DNA of 64,000 nt from Zhengitettix transpicula (GCA_037074705.1 CM073590.1:140511600-140575599), one strand, 5' to 3'; numbered from the stretch's first letter, positions 12,495 to 24,285 are shown. A program made the numbers and translations. The notes: generated from the sequence alone by a model not told the origin.

Positions 12495-12950
12495 AGAAGA
12501 GAGTCAATTGAATTGGAAACGTCATATAAATAACCTAATATACGAACTTGACACAGCAGACGTAAAAGTTTCAAATTATACCGATATAAAACTGAAAAGC
12601 TAGTATTTTATTATTTAATTATGCCTTATGGAATTATTTTATGGAGTACATGGCCAAATAAAAAACAGTCTAATTTATTACCGCGGCGTCGGCAGAATAA
12701 TACGTAAGAGGGCTCGTGGAAAGTATTAGGCAGTTTTACCCTCTTACGACGATTTATATACTCATTGATGTCATTAGCTATCAACAGTTACTATATATTC
12801 ATTACAACTCTGATAAACATTCGTAAAAAATAATTTCATTGATAAATTTTAAAAGTTTTTATCAGTTACTCAAATGTGAGTGGTATATTCAGAGTCAAAA
12901 ATTATTAACAAACTTCCAGCCAACAATAAGTTAATAAATGCTGTAAATTA
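12495..12950 (+). pseudogene. LINE reverse transcriptase C-terminal fragment (CR1/Jockey-like)
   Basis: Conceptual translation gives QLNWKRHINNLIYELDTA, then after a stop and a frameshift PYGIILWSTW, and near the 3' end INKLPANNK. These match the conserved stations after the RT palm in CR1/Jockey-type elements: W..HI..L..kL..A, then SYGI..WG, then the closing nLP..ik segment. Stops and frameshifts occur throughout. RT catalytic motifs (FADD, PQG) lie upstream in the family and are absent here, so this is a dead 5'-truncated fragment. The clade assignment is from motif memory only. Confidence 0.7.
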
Positions 12951-13599
12951 AATAATATGAATGAAACTAGCTAATCGTTCACTTTCTTATTAAAAATTAA
13001 TTATAAGCTAGGAACACCGATTCACTTGGCCCTTTCCACTTGCTTGACGACTTCCTTCTTCCAAGGGTATAAGTTAAAGGACTAACCTAATCTAATACAC
13101 AATAACGCAATATTTGTAAATTAACATTCAAATCAGTATTAAAACTTTCTTGAAAAAATTATATTCGTACATTATTTTTGTTAATTATTTAAAAAGTATT
13201 CACAGAGTTATTTTTCAATTTATTTTCATGACGAATGTCGTTAGGTCACTAAAACGGAGCATAAACTTAGAGCACTATATATTCAATTAGGTTGGGAAAG
13301 TTTACTGTAATATAATTTATAAGATGAAATTGGTCACATTTCTTTTCATACGAATTAGACTTGTATCGATATTTATGAGTATTTTAACGAAAACAAAATC
13401 ACTAATGATAACAATAAATTATAATATATAAATTAGTTTTATTTCTCAAAATGTTTGAAATATACTTCTCCAAATAAATTAAATATGAGAATGTATATTC
13501 ATATTAAAGAATGTTCAATTATATGTAATTAAAAACCGAACCTCTTTGGCGAATATAACAATACACGAGTAAGTTACTTATTCTATAGCTTCTAGAGTC
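12951..13599. other. AT-rich non-coding DNA
   Basis: Nothing recognised. Confidence 0.6.
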
Positions 13600-13790
13600 G
13601 AAATTATGCGACAATAAACGGCATCGTTTCTTTGTAGTGGCATTGAACAGGCGATATCAGGTCGGGCAAAGATTCACAGCCATGAAGTAACAATGCCTCA
13701 GAAAATCCTATTTACGTCAGGTGAATCACAGACAGGGAAAAGCTCTTTCAGGGGATATAGCGTAGATTAAAGGAATTAGATGATTTATGG
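13600..13790. other. Small GC-richer island
   Basis: About 190 bases of more balanced composition with no ORF and no match to the window's repeats. Possible conserved non-coding element; weak. Confidence 0.25.
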
Positions 13791-14287
13791 TGCAGGAGAA
13801 AGCTTTATTGAGTGTAGAAAAAAACAGTAACAAGACATTCCGAACTACTTAACAAGTTTTTTGATAAAATAATAAAAATAAACTGTCACTCTATAGATGC
13901 GTATTATTGCTACAGTAATAATTTCATTACTAGTCAGGTACGTAATAAGAAAATAAACCCTTATTTTGAATTCCCTTTATTAAATAAAATATAAATATAT
14001 TTCTTATATTTATCAGTGGTACAAACAGTATGAAACCATAGTAAACAGATATATAAAATTCTGTGTCATGATGGTAAAAACTAGGATTTATCATACATTC
14101 TCTCATATTATATATGAATTATCCTATTTCCTTAGTTGAGTACTAATGGACCTAATAAATCTAATATTTTTGAATAGTACAACTAAAATGAATTGATTAT
14201 GCATTAATTAACAATTCTACGTTTATATTAAAATATTCTCATGAATTTGCTGCCAATGTTTTAAAGTGACTAAATCATACAGAAGGT
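13791..14287. other. AT-rich non-coding DNA
   Basis: Nothing recognised. Confidence 0.6.
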
Positions 14288-14400
14288 GGATCAGCTGTGG
14301 TGCAGTGGGTTTAGTAATTTCCACACATCATAGTAGCCCTATGTTCTATTCTTGGCACGAGCTGGACATTTTTGTCCCATCGTCAAGCAAAACCGAGGGT
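14288..14400 (+). mobile_element. tRNA-derived SINE head
   Basis: An A-box-like TGTGGTGCAGTGG (14296-14308) is followed about 33 bases later by a B-box-like TGTTCTATTC (14342-14351) and a TTGGCACGAGCTGG word. The spacing and order fit a degenerate tRNA-derived polymerase III promoter. It differs from the 4.9/18.4-kb SINE family. The T for G change in the B box suggests it is old. It lies just upstream of a LINE remnant. Confidence 0.55.
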
Positions 14401-14559
14401 ATGGTCCATAAACTATGTTTAAGAAACGACCTCTCCGAGTAAAATATCTGTATTTGATTTTTTACTAAAAAAAAGCGCGGGGACGCATTAATTAACGTCT
14501 CTGTTAATAATTCTGTACTGCCAAAGTCTGGAAGTACGGGTTAGTTGATCTGATTTTCC

Positions 14560-15670
14560 AGGGAGGTTACAAAACCTGGGTTTAAAATTATAGACCGGTT
14601 AGTCTTACGTCAGTAATCTGTAAAATCGTCCAAGGAATTAAATCAGACTATATCCGCAAATACCTGGAATTGTAGAAGTGGCTCTTCAAAAGTCAACACG
14701 GTTTTAGATAAAGTTTCCGTGTATGAGCCATGGAAAGATGTAGACAATGGTGGGAAAATAGATGCTATCATCATTGATTTCTCTAAAAAATTTGACGTCG
14801 TTCCGCGTTAAATTTTGATAGAGAAACTAGACAAGACAGGTATTGACAGGCGGGTTGGAAAAATAATTTCTTAACGGGCGAACTGAAAGGGTAAGATTGG
14901 AGGGAAACTATCAGTAGAACTAAAACTAACATCAGGAGTGCACCAGGGATCAGTAATCGGGCCTTTATTCCTATAAAAATGAGCTATCATTTACAATAAG
15001 TTCTAAAATCAGACTTTTTTTCTGATTATTGTACCGTCTATAGAAAATATAAAAGGACTTCGGATGAATTCGAATTTCAAAACGAATTAGTTTCAGTAAA
15101 TAGTTAGGTTGAACAATTAAATTGAAGATAAAAGTGATAAAACCAAATAAATAACGTTCAATAAAGTTCGTGCTGTTATACGATTTGGTTATAACATTAA
15201 TGTGGAGAAAGTAACTCAAGTAGACAACTGCAAATATTTAGGAATCATTTTGAGCCCAAATTTAGGTTTGAAAGAACAAGTCAATGTTGCGTCTCTAAAA
15301 CATTTCGTAATTTGAATATTAAAATAAATCTGTACGGTTAATCAGATGGCGTTGCTTATAAATCTCGAGCATTGGGCATAGATGGCGTAGAAAACAATTT
15401 TATATGGGAGAAGCAAAATTTGTAATACTATGATCTGATCACATTTCAGATAAGACAGTGACATTAGGGTGGGAATCGTGGGCAACAAGGAGAAGAAAGA
15501 TAAGGTTTGCCTGTATTTACATCGCATACGGGAAACAAAGACATACAGTATGGGCTTGAGATACCAACATACTGAGAGAGATCATCACAAATTTTAAATC
15601 AAAACGAGACCCGTATTTACATGTTCATCGACCGATAAGCGATCGTATAATTTACCTGTGGCACTGTTTG
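14560..15670 (+). pseudogene. Degenerate LINE reverse transcriptase (CR1-like)
   Basis: Several RT landmarks occur in the correct order on the plus strand, separated by stops and frameshifts: NYRPVSLTSVICKI (near 14592), SQHGFR (near 14692), a motif A region DAIIIDFSKKFDVVP with its aspartate (near 14763), GVHQGSVIGPLFL (motif B with PQG changed to HQG, near 14937) and YLGIILSPNLGLKEQVNV (near 15235). The FADD station is eroded. Length from fingers to thumb is about right for the family. The order NYRPVSL, QHGFR, DFSKAFD, PQGSVLGP and YLG is typical of CR1/Jockey-group non-LTR elements. No endonuclease is recognisable upstream, so the copy is 5' truncated. Not functional. Confidence 0.85.
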
Positions 15671-16099
15671 AGGAGAATCTTGAAGGAAAATAAAGTATAT
15701 TAAATTATTTTTTGAGAAGTGAATAAATTTTCACCGTCTCAAACAAGTGATAATAATGATAAGGTCGGATTGTTTTTTGGTTAAGTAAAGTTTTTTGATG
15801 TTTGGACAAATAGCAAGTGGTTTAATGAATATCTAAGACGTTTTATTTCATAAATTTAGTATGTGTTGTTTACAAAATTATTTATATATTTGTTCTCAAA
15901 CTTCCACTAGGATCTATACCATTAGTAGAAAAATTATATATACACGCATTTATTCTTCTTATGATTTGTGATCAATTTCTCATTTTTTATCGTTTGTAGT
16001 TGTGTGTAATATCGTTATAAGTACGTTTAGCAGAGATATCAGTGTTATTATATACGTAAGAAAATTGTTTTAGAAATATCTTGTTATAAATAAAATTGA
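15671..16099. other. AT-rich non-coding DNA
   Basis: Nothing recognised. Confidence 0.6.
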
Positions 16100-16514
16100 T
16101 TTTATGTATGTGTATGTCTGTATGTTCCGCGTACAAATCTACACCCGTGGAGCAAATTTGACTAGATTTCGTACATGTATTCCTTTCGAACCGGAAACAA
16201 ATACTGTGGAAGTCAGACATGACTACCACCCCCAGAGGCGGGGCTGCGCGGGGATGGAAATTTTTAAACGTGTTAAAATGGCCGATATTTTCGTCTAAAG
16301 AAAATTTTGCGGGGTCTATGTGAGAGGTAGTGTTTTCTCCAATATTTTTGTGTATAATTTCAACATCTTTCAGCTATCTTTAACGATTGGGATGCAGGGG
16401 CGTTATATAAAATAACACAAAAGCAACCGAGATTCGTGTCAAATCCGGGGTTATGGATGTTCCTGAGTTTAACTATAACAACACGGGAAACGCCAGGCAC
16501 CTAGCTTGTATACT
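16100..16514 (+). mobile_element. Helitron-like non-autonomous repeat, single-unit copy
   Basis: Homologous to 63060-63716. Shared landmarks in order are TGTATGTTCC, GGTGGAGCAAA-type sequence, a CACCCCCAG...GCGGGG palindrome, GGGGCGTTA with AAATAACAC, CAACC.AGATT, GTCAAATCC and GGGGTTATGG. The end reads GGGAAACGCCAGGCACCTAG, which resembles the short GC hairpin plus terminal CTAG of Helitrons. No ORF. The base following CTAG is C rather than the usual T, so the class call is tentative. Confidence 0.55.
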
Positions 16515-16679
16515 AATAAAGTCAGTTTACTCAACAAAGTCGTGTTTTAAATTATATTGTGTATGTATTAAGAAAAAGGAAATTATAACTTAGCTAATTT
16601 ACTTCACATTATTCAACAGAAATGATGAAAAATAAATTTGATATTGTCATTATCAAAAGATTAAAGTCGACAATTTTTA

Positions 16680-17012
16680 TCCATCTAATGACTAGGCTCG
16701 GCATTGCAATTTCTTGTTCCCCGCAATCAAGAGCTGAAATAAATAAAAACAATTGCAGACGATTCTTTCTCTTTTATTAGACTTCACCACGCTATGGTGT
16801 GATTAGACGCCGGATTACAAATACCTACGTGGTGGGGTTTAGCAAAGGAAGAAAGATACTTCCGCCGGCCTATAATCTTATAAGTTATAGCGGTACCGAG
16901 AATATTATGTATTACGAATATCTGCTGCTGAGACAGCGAATGGACACAACACAACTGTTTGTAAACTATTGTAGTGTTTTAGACGCATGTATAAATATGA
17001 CTATATATATAA
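16680..17012. other. GC-richer stretch with a 72-codon ORF
   Basis: A more balanced block (16680-16960) containing an ORF at 16799-17017 with no recognised domain. It could be a conserved non-coding element, an unrecognised exon or part of a retroelement, since a candidate LTR structure begins at 17013. Confidence 0.3.
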
Positions 17013-17082
17013 TGTAATAATCAAAAGAAAAGCCTTTATTTAGTTTAATTAAATAAAATTTACCTCACGTGAAGCGCCAAAA
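17013..17082 (-). mobile_element. LTR-edge fragment plus candidate primer-binding site
   Basis: The 17013 word TGTAATAATCAAAAGAAAAG and the start of the LTR candidate at 17083 are near-identical for about 28 bases, 70 bp apart. Between them, minus strand 17079-17063 reads TGGCGCTTCACGTGAGG, three bases after the LTR end TTATTACA. A TGG-initial primer-binding site at this spacing is the standard LTR retrotransposon layout. The rest of the internal region is absent. Confidence 0.5.
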
Positions 17083-17971
17083 TGTAATAATCAAATGGAA
17101 GGCTTTTATTAAATGAAAAGATCGACAAGAATATAATACATATAATTATTTATTTCCACTGTGTTGCTTTAACTCACAAACAATTACAATTTAAAATTTT
17201 AGATCTCAAGGTTTGATTATGGACACAACAAGTTGTTTTAAAAAAATCTAATTAACACTCAGTTTATAATTCACCCAGACAATATGTCGATAGGAAGAAA
17301 TTAAAAGAAAAGAAATTAACTCTGATTGACTATTAAAATAGATCAAAATCTGACTTCTATCCTTTAATTACGTTTACATAAATCATTATTTTGTATTTTG
17401 CTACTTACATCTGTCGAGCTGGTTCCAGCATTCCTTTTTGTTTTCGGGAGTACACTATTGCAAAAATTTTGCACTGATTCTAATATTGGCTCACAGATTT
17501 TACATTCTTGAAGTCCGCCTTGATAGGCTCCCAGGAACTCGTATGATCCTTCTTTTTGTCAGCTATCTGGTTACCGCTTGCCTTATATGAATCTGTGATT
17601 CATAGATTTGCTAGTCTTTTTACCGCTTGGGATTTAAACTGCAACTTTACTGTTCCTGGCTGGCTACAGACGTAAAAACTGCACTCTTTTCCTGGCTGCT
17701 GATAGACGTAAAAACTTGGCGATATTTACGTGATAATATTTCCGTGAATGTTTTTTTTTACTTTATCTTAAATTCACCACATTGTTTAATAATACATTAA
17801 ACAACGACTAGTCTCTGCTCTAGACTCATTTGTTCCGTCCTCCGAAATTTCCCGTCACCAACTGAACTATCGTCGTGCTCTCGAGTTTTTGGGCGCATTC
17901 GCCATTTTTGACTTTCCGACAAAGTAACATAGCTCGGCTTCATTGTCGCTTTAGAAGCTCCTGCCGCTACA
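17083..17971 (-). mobile_element. Candidate near-solo LTR, 889 bp
   Basis: The minus strand begins TGTAGCGGCAGG and ends GATTATTACA, giving the TG...CA termini of LTRs. The primer-binding-like site lies 3 bases beyond its 3' edge. The interior has no long ORF, a GC-richer first 150 bases, and a 36-bp direct duplication near 17645-17716 typical of LTR enhancer regions. I did not find a matching 4-6 bp TSD. No gag or pol is nearby, so a solo or internally deleted LTR is the likely state. Superfamily unknown. Confidence 0.5.
17645..17716. repeat. 36-bp tandem duplication inside the LTR candidate
   Basis: CCTGGCTG followed by a short variable part and AGACGTAAAAACT occurs at 17655 and 17691, a period of 36 bases. 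Confidence 0.75.
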
Positions 17972-18401
17972 ATTAAATTTTATTAAAACCAATTAATGTC
18001 TTATTTAATTGGAATTACAAAATATATATATATATGATCAGACAGTTTGTGTCTGATTAACTAAGCATAAGGATTAATACGACAGAATATGTCTAAAACT
18101 TCCGATAGTAATAAAGACTTTATATGGAGATTATTGGTTCCCCCTTTTTACTAATATAATATTATATCTGACAGTACAATTGAACAACGTGCCGTTTTAA
18201 CTTCAAAACTGAAATATTACAATTTATATTTGAATAAATTTCTCGAGCATAGGAGGAATTTAAGATTTAAAATATGTATTTTCGAAAGAATTGTATATTT
18301 TATATATGGTGTTTTAATACAATATTGTTTTTTTTTGATTCTAATTCCAAACTAATAAAATCATAAGCAATTTAAATTTTTTTATATTGATTTATTTACA
18401 G

Positions 18402-18565
18402 TCGCATCAACAGCTTTGGTTATGGGAACTCATTTTTTTTGCTTTGTCAGGGGACTGATTTGACGAGATTTTCACGCACACAAATATCCATGCCCTCACC
18501 GGGATTTGAACCAAAAACCTCTGAAATGCGAGGCAGTCACGTTGACCCCAACACGACTGGAGGGC
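18402..18565 (-). mobile_element. tRNA-derived SINE, copy 2
   Basis: Same family as 4902-5066: both end (plus orientation) at GTCGCATCAACAGC preceded by an A/T stretch. On the minus strand this copy has a degenerate A-box region (TCGTGTTGGGGTCAACGTG) and a clean B-box-like GGTTCAAATCC followed by CGGTGAGGGCATGGATATTTGTG. Polymerase III-type head plus unrelated body indicates a SINE. Confidence 0.75.
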
Positions 18566-18619
18566 GGAAAATTTCAATTAATTGAGTCCGATGCCTGGTT
18601 TTTGCGGTGAGTTGTATTT

Positions 18620-18715
18620 GAGGCTCTTGCGATTTGAATCGCTTGATGAAAGCTACAATTATAGTTAGTACAAGCGTTGTGTGGTATTTATTTTATCACT
18701 TAATTTTGTCGATTA
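18620..18715 (+). mobile_element. Fragment of the palindromic family
   Basis: The AAGCGTTGTGTGGTATTTAT word followed by TTTATCACTTAATTTTGTC matches the right arm of the 11.5-kb palindromic element. The left arm is not present. Confidence 0.5.
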
Positions 18716-19409
18716 ATTTGATACTTATGTATATAATTAAATTTCAAATAATAAGTCAAGACTAATCAGCAGACAAATGCCTTTCACACTCCGTATAATA
18801 TACATTATTTCTTGAAACAGATAAATTACAAAATGTCCGTATAATGTTTAGTAAATTGAATTTGACACGTTTCTTTTCTATGGAAGTTATCTTCAGGAAA
18901 TCTCACACCAGTGTGTGTGTGTTTATATGCATACATAAAATGTGTTCGTACGTCAGTTTTAGTAATATGGAAAAAAAATACCTAAACTTAGGAGAAGTCG
19001 AAAATCTAAATTCGAGACACTATATGGTTGAAACTGACATTTTTTTAATGTTTTGGGCACCTCGTTAAACATATTAAAGAATATATAACCATCTACTTAA
19101 ATGACAAACCCATTAACAATCTGATAATTTTTAGCTTATATTATTTGCGAGGGTAAATACACCAAAGTTGAAACTGAAACACATTTATTCTTTAAATTAT
19201 CAAGTTACTTATACCGACTATTCGTGATATTAAAACCCGCCCTATACCATAAATCTATATAAAATCGTTTTTATCCCGTCATTTAGCTGCAAAGTTGTAA
19301 TTTTTCTTAGGGTGGACTGAAAAAAATATTTCCACCTATGTACAAGTGAATTTATGCGCTGATGTTCTGAATGACTGCACCAAGCAATAAATTAACTTTA
19401 CTTGTCTGT
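18716..19409. other. AT-rich non-coding DNA
   Basis: Nothing recognised. The 74-codon ORF at 18844-19068 has no domain. Confidence 0.6.
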
Positions 19410-19680
19410 AATGAATAAGAAAGACAGCCAATTCAGACAAAAAAAAAGTGATCATATAAATGCCACACAACGTTTCTGGGATCCTTGTCCCGTTCGTCAA
19501 AAGCTTTTGAGTTTTGTCAACTGACAAGTGCAGTTGTGTCGCTCTAGGCTCTTCTTCGCACCTGACGAAAGGAACAAGGATCCCAGAAACGTTGAGTGGG
19601 ATTTATATTATCAGTTTTTTGTCAGAATTGGCTATCTTTCTTATTCATTATTTTCAATCAGACGTAAATTTTTCATTTTT
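19410..19680. mobile_element. Palindromic element, copy B
   Basis: Inverted arms at 19410-19499 and 19561-19653 share AATGAATAAGAAAGA, ATATAAAT.CCAC, CAACGTTTCTGGGATCCTTG and CGTC words in mirror order. Most of the arm sequence and the outer tail CAATCAGACGTAAATTTTTC match copy A at 11519-11820, while the inner GGATCC-bearing segment replaces copy A's GGCAGCC. The spacer is about 60 bases. Two overlapping short ORFs are by-products of the palindrome. Confidence 0.8.
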
Positions 19681-20099
19681 TGCCTGTCTGTATTGTTCAA
19701 TCAGTAATAGATTTTAACTAACTTTCACAATCAATCTACTCACTTATTTCCGATCAAAAGTTGCCCTCTCTATTTTTCAAAAGTTGAACAGATTAATATA
19801 ATGCGCTTGTCGAATGATTAATGAGACTGAGTATATAATTTAGTAGGCAATTTACTGTAAGCTCTCACGTTTATAAATTTTAAGTGATGAATGCAAAAAA
19901 AAATACCGACTGTAAAATTATTTTGTAATGATACCAAAAACACTTTCTATACTGGATATAATGTTTTTAATTTTTTTCTGTTTTAAACGTTCATTTATCA
20001 TTATTATCTCTATTTGGTTATTTATACCACTTTCTACTCGGTTTATATCTAACTAGCATCGAATAATAATTAAGTGAAAATGGAAATTTCAGTAAAAGG
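19681..20099. other. AT-rich non-coding DNA
   Basis: Nothing recognised. Confidence 0.6.
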
Positions 20100-20330
20100 G
20101 GTTTACCAACGTTGTTTTCAATTTGCATATCAGAAACTGGCTGTAAATGTGAGTGGTCCGATTATTTTAATTGAGCGTTGAAAAGTACTCCCGGGTATGA
20201 CTTTGAGATCCGTTCACCAGCGAAGTGTGTTGCTCATTAAGTGAACCTTCATATGCTTAAATAACAAAATTAAAAGTAATGATGAAGGCAATTTCTTGAC
20301 GGAATTAGACTGGATTAATTTATTGTTAAC
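20100..20330. promoter_or_regulatory. Possible regulatory island with POU- and NK-type words
   Basis: Contains ATTTGCATAT (octamer-type POU site), ATTAAGTGAAC (NK-2-like) and ATTTTAATTG, within a modestly GC-richer stretch without ORFs. Function is inferred from short words only. Confidence 0.25.
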
Positions 20331-20639
20331 TCCATTAATCTGAAGAGTTTTAATACGCCATTACACGGAAATTAAAATATTCCTTTACTGAAAACAATGT
20401 CCCACTAATTTACAATTAATAGAATTTACAAACAAATTGATTTAGCTTTTTATATAACACATAAGATGAAATAGGACTATATTAAATGTTTATATACTAA
20501 TTTTACGCCTCATATTTGAGAGTAGAACAGTAGATCACAAAAATATTCTAAAGAGTAACTAATAACAAGAAATATCAGCATAAACACTAAAAACCTTCAG
20601 GATATGGGTTTCTTTTTTTAGAAACAGGACCATTAATTT

Positions 20640-20965
20640 TTTGACCTCATCTACTTAAAACCACAGAACTGGAATAAAGAAGGCACGTTAAATGTGATAG
20701 AGGTTATCTAAGCTCCCCTGGCTTTATTTTAAAAATGCTACTCGGAATTCACCTAAATGTGATTAGGTAGGTCGCACCCTCGTCCTGCCGATAGCTAGAT
20801 GTGGTGTTTTCTGTGGGAACGCAGCGCTCCCGTGACTGGTTTAGGAGGCAGCTAGCCGGCTGTTCCAAAGGGAACGAATGACAACTCTAGATGAATTACT
20901 AACGCCTGCGAACCCGAAATATATACCTCTTAATTGTTACATAGGCATCTCTGCTTGTGAAAATC
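20640..20965 (-). mobile_element. GC-rich retroposon, family A, diverged copy
   Basis: Shares GTAGGTCG, GCCGATAGC, the GTGGGAACGCAGC block, TTTAGGAGGCAGCT, GCCG.CTGTTCCAA.GGGAAC and a terminal ATATACCTCTT with the 58.6-59.1 kb copy, in the same order, with many substitutions. The A-tail end is eroded. It appears older than the 59.2-kb copy. Confidence 0.7.
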
Positions 20966-21395
20966 TTTATTTAGAACCGGTGAGAGAAGACATCCTTGTA
21001 GGTAACATTTTCATTCTCCCTCTTCTCCAGTATTTCATCCAGCGTAACTCGAGACAGAGTATTGAACAAATATAAACAGAAAAACGAATATAAACGGCCA
21101 AACGTTCCCACGGTTTTTTTGTATCAACTTAGTAACACTGCTCACTAACTTTCAGAGATAGGTCGTTATAGGAGCTTTCATTCACAAGAAATTTGGCTTC
21201 ATGATATCTCAAGACAATGAAACAAATGTGATTCTACGTTCCCGACTTATGAGATTTATTGCGTATATACTCAGAAAATAAATATTTCAGTTTATCAGCT
21301 ATCACGTAAAATTGTTAAACGTAGAACTTATCCAATTTATAAATTTATTTAATATCTTAAATATATTTCCAACATTCTATTCTTTTTATTCCAAC
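20966..21395. other. AT-rich non-coding DNA
   Basis: Nothing recognised. Confidence 0.6.
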
Positions 21396-21850
21396 AATAG
21401 ATGTACTTTTGTGAGACAGCGATTGAAAGTGCCGCTTTAAGGCTTCCTGCGAGTGGCTTTTTATGGGCTGTCGTGGTAGTCTGCTTTACTTTCCCGGTAC
21501 TTAAATGGTATGCTGGCATGTACACCTTTGCTACTCATGCATTTTTTTACTGCAGACACGGCATAAACTCCGCTTCCTACTAGCAGGTTTTTATGAAAAT
21601 CCAGCTGGCCACATGGTGACTTGACGTGAAATCAGAGATAGTGGTAGGGCGTAGGGAGACATTATTGCATCAGTAAAAAACGACGTTATGGCCGATCGGA
21701 TGGCTCAATCTTATCAATCAGGCTGACACTTCCCTAGTAAAGACCGAGCCTTTATCACTGTAGCCGTGGAGATAGGCTGCTATTACTTTCATAATCTCAG
21801 CAAGGTACGGCCGTCGTAAACTTCACATCACGTCTCTTCATAACTATCGC
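21396..21850. other. GC-richer island, possible conserved non-coding element
   Basis: About 450 bases of balanced composition including TTTTTATGGGC (Abd-B/caudal-like word), CATCAGTAAAAAACG and several CG-bearing words. It does not match the window's repeats. A 60-codon ORF (21401-21583) has no domain. Confidence 0.35.
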
Positions 21851-22745
21851 TTTAAATAAAACTAGCTGCGAAACAAAGGTATCACACATTTATAGCGCAT
21901 CCGTTATGAGAATTTGTTAATTTAAATTACATTGCATACGTAAGGTTCAGAGATACATTTTAAATGCACGGTTCTTTTCAACATAGCTTCTCCTAAAAAA
22001 TTATTCAACTTTCTGATTAAAATGATATATGATTCTCAATTAATAATTTCTTGGACAGATCACTTAATAAATAACACATGAATTGTTAATTTCAATATGC
22101 TGTATTAATTTTGTATTTTCAAGCAACCGTCACAATCTGTCATGACGTATGGAAACCAGGTATTTTTGAGAAAGTATATATATACTTATTCTGGAAGAAT
22201 ATTATTTATAAGCGATTTTGAAGATACATTTCAAAATGCCAAGTTTTCCAGAAGTCTTGGTAAGGTTAATGAAATGATCTAGCCAAAAATGCTGTAATGG
22301 CTACGTCATCGCTCGCTCACAGATCCTAATAAAGGATAAATAAGCTTTGATTCATGAAGACTTCTGTGGGTAGAGAATTCAATTACAATTTTATTAAATT
22401 TCAAACTAAACACATATTATTCGAACAATTTTTAGAAGTAATTCTCCAAATTCATCAGTTATATATACAATAAGTAGTAGAATTTCATATACAGGACTAG
22501 TGTGTATAAATTCTTTAATAATAACAAACAATACAGTACATATTATGGAAAAGAAAAAGAGGCAGATATTTTTTGATTTATAAGAAAAATTGTTCTTTTT
22601 CATAAATTTCCGAATAAGTAGAATAAATAGCAGGAACAAATTAATTTAAGGAACATTTCTGTCTTATTAATTAAAAATAATTTATAACAGTTTTTCTTCG
22701 TACTATATGAGTATTGACTTCCAAATTTTGTGTCGAATCATAAAT
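21851..22745. other. AT-rich non-coding DNA
   Basis: Nothing recognised. The minus ORF at 22406-22639 is Phe/Ile/Leu-rich low-complexity sequence. Confidence 0.6.
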
Positions 22746-23060
22746 GACATTCTTCCCAACCAATTTCTCGGAATGTTGTCCACATTATTGAGTTAGGCAT
22801 GTAAGACTGCGCCAAAACCTTTGCTGATTAGAATAGTGTACTAATATTCTCGTCGGGCACTGAAATTTATATGTAGATCTTCCTTCAGACGGGACGTTGA
22901 CCTATGCCCTATAGGCGTTCTGGAATAAGTCTATCTGGGAACGCCTGGATGGAGCTTCATCGTTGGCGATCCCTTGGGAACTCTTTCTGTGCGCTGGTGT
23001 GCCGCTACGCCCTGAAATGGGATAGCGTAGGGGATTTATAAGCCGCCATAAATGGAATAT
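22746..23060. other. GC-richer island
   Basis: The region around 22870-23050 has much higher G+C than its flanks, with no ORF and no match to other repeats here. Possible conserved non-coding element, or a fragment of an unidentified transposon. Confidence 0.3.
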
Positions 23061-24285
23061 TGCAATATTTGCTCTCAGGAGAATATAAACGTAAAATACC
23101 CTCAGTTCACGGCATGTGTTTACGATGGAAAAATAGATTTTAATTCTGACAGGAAGTAAATTGTTTTCATTTTAACTAATATACAAATAGAATTTTGTCA
23201 AAATAATTTTTATCCTAAAATTATTTAATTTACTAATATTATTATCGGGTAAAATGGACGTTAATGGATGCTCCCTATTGCAAAATTACAATTTGCTTTA
23301 TTATAATAATTCCTGAAAAGGGCACAACCCAGAATAATATAAATATGTTGACATTATAAAAGCCTGTATAAATCTATTAAATAATTCACATTTAATTCAT
23401 AATACAAAATATGAATTCAATGTTAATAGCAACACAAACTTCAAACCGAGTTACTCAATTTATGTACCTGGAATTTGAAAACAAATTACATTAATTATCA
23501 TTGTAAAACATAACTCACAAAGTAAATACAATGGTAAACTATGTTCAAATAATTTCATACAATATTTTGAATAACAATACGGGTGCAGCATCTCTGCAGG
23601 CATTGTGAATCCTTTTCTAAGATTCCCGAGTTTAAACGAAGCGATTCAGGAAAACATAACATCACGATGAAAACGACTCGTAGCAACAGTAAAATAAACA
23701 AAAGTAGGGTACGAAATATCTTCGCAAGCACAGATGATTTGTATCAGTATTTCGTGATAATACTATGTGCTTCAATAGATGAAGACTGAAGATCGTTGTC
23801 TTACCAGTCATCGTAACGTGAAACCCCTTAGAGACCCATTTTGTTTCATAAAAGGAACTAACGTAAAATTAGTACTTCCAAAGGTTGAGTAAAGAAGGTT
23901 GAATAGAAAAAGTTGCTATGCCATGAACGTACGTGAGTCCATGTCAACCGCGTCACTGAATTTAATTCGCACTCTACTAAAGTTTCGTCTTTTCCATAAC
24001 CCCAAATTGGTTCTAAATTACTTTGGTTTTGGCCCACAGATCGTCAGAACAATGTACTTCAATGGCCGTAAAAATACTGTTACAATTATGTAGGACGTTT
24101 ATTGTAAAAATGAACTAAACGAATAATTCTGATACTATGAATGTTCAACTCTCAATTGTTGATATTATATGGAAAGAAATATCAAGGTAAAAAGGTCCTT
24201 CATACAAAAAAACAATCCGCGTTGAAACGTCCGGTACGTATAAATTTAAATTTTTCATAGCTATTTTTAACAGCCTTATTTAAGG
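23061..24285. other. Mostly AT-rich non-coding DNA
   Basis: Two 64-68-codon ORFs (23583-23789 and 23899-24093) lie in slightly more balanced sequence but show no domain. Not called as genes. Confidence 0.5.
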
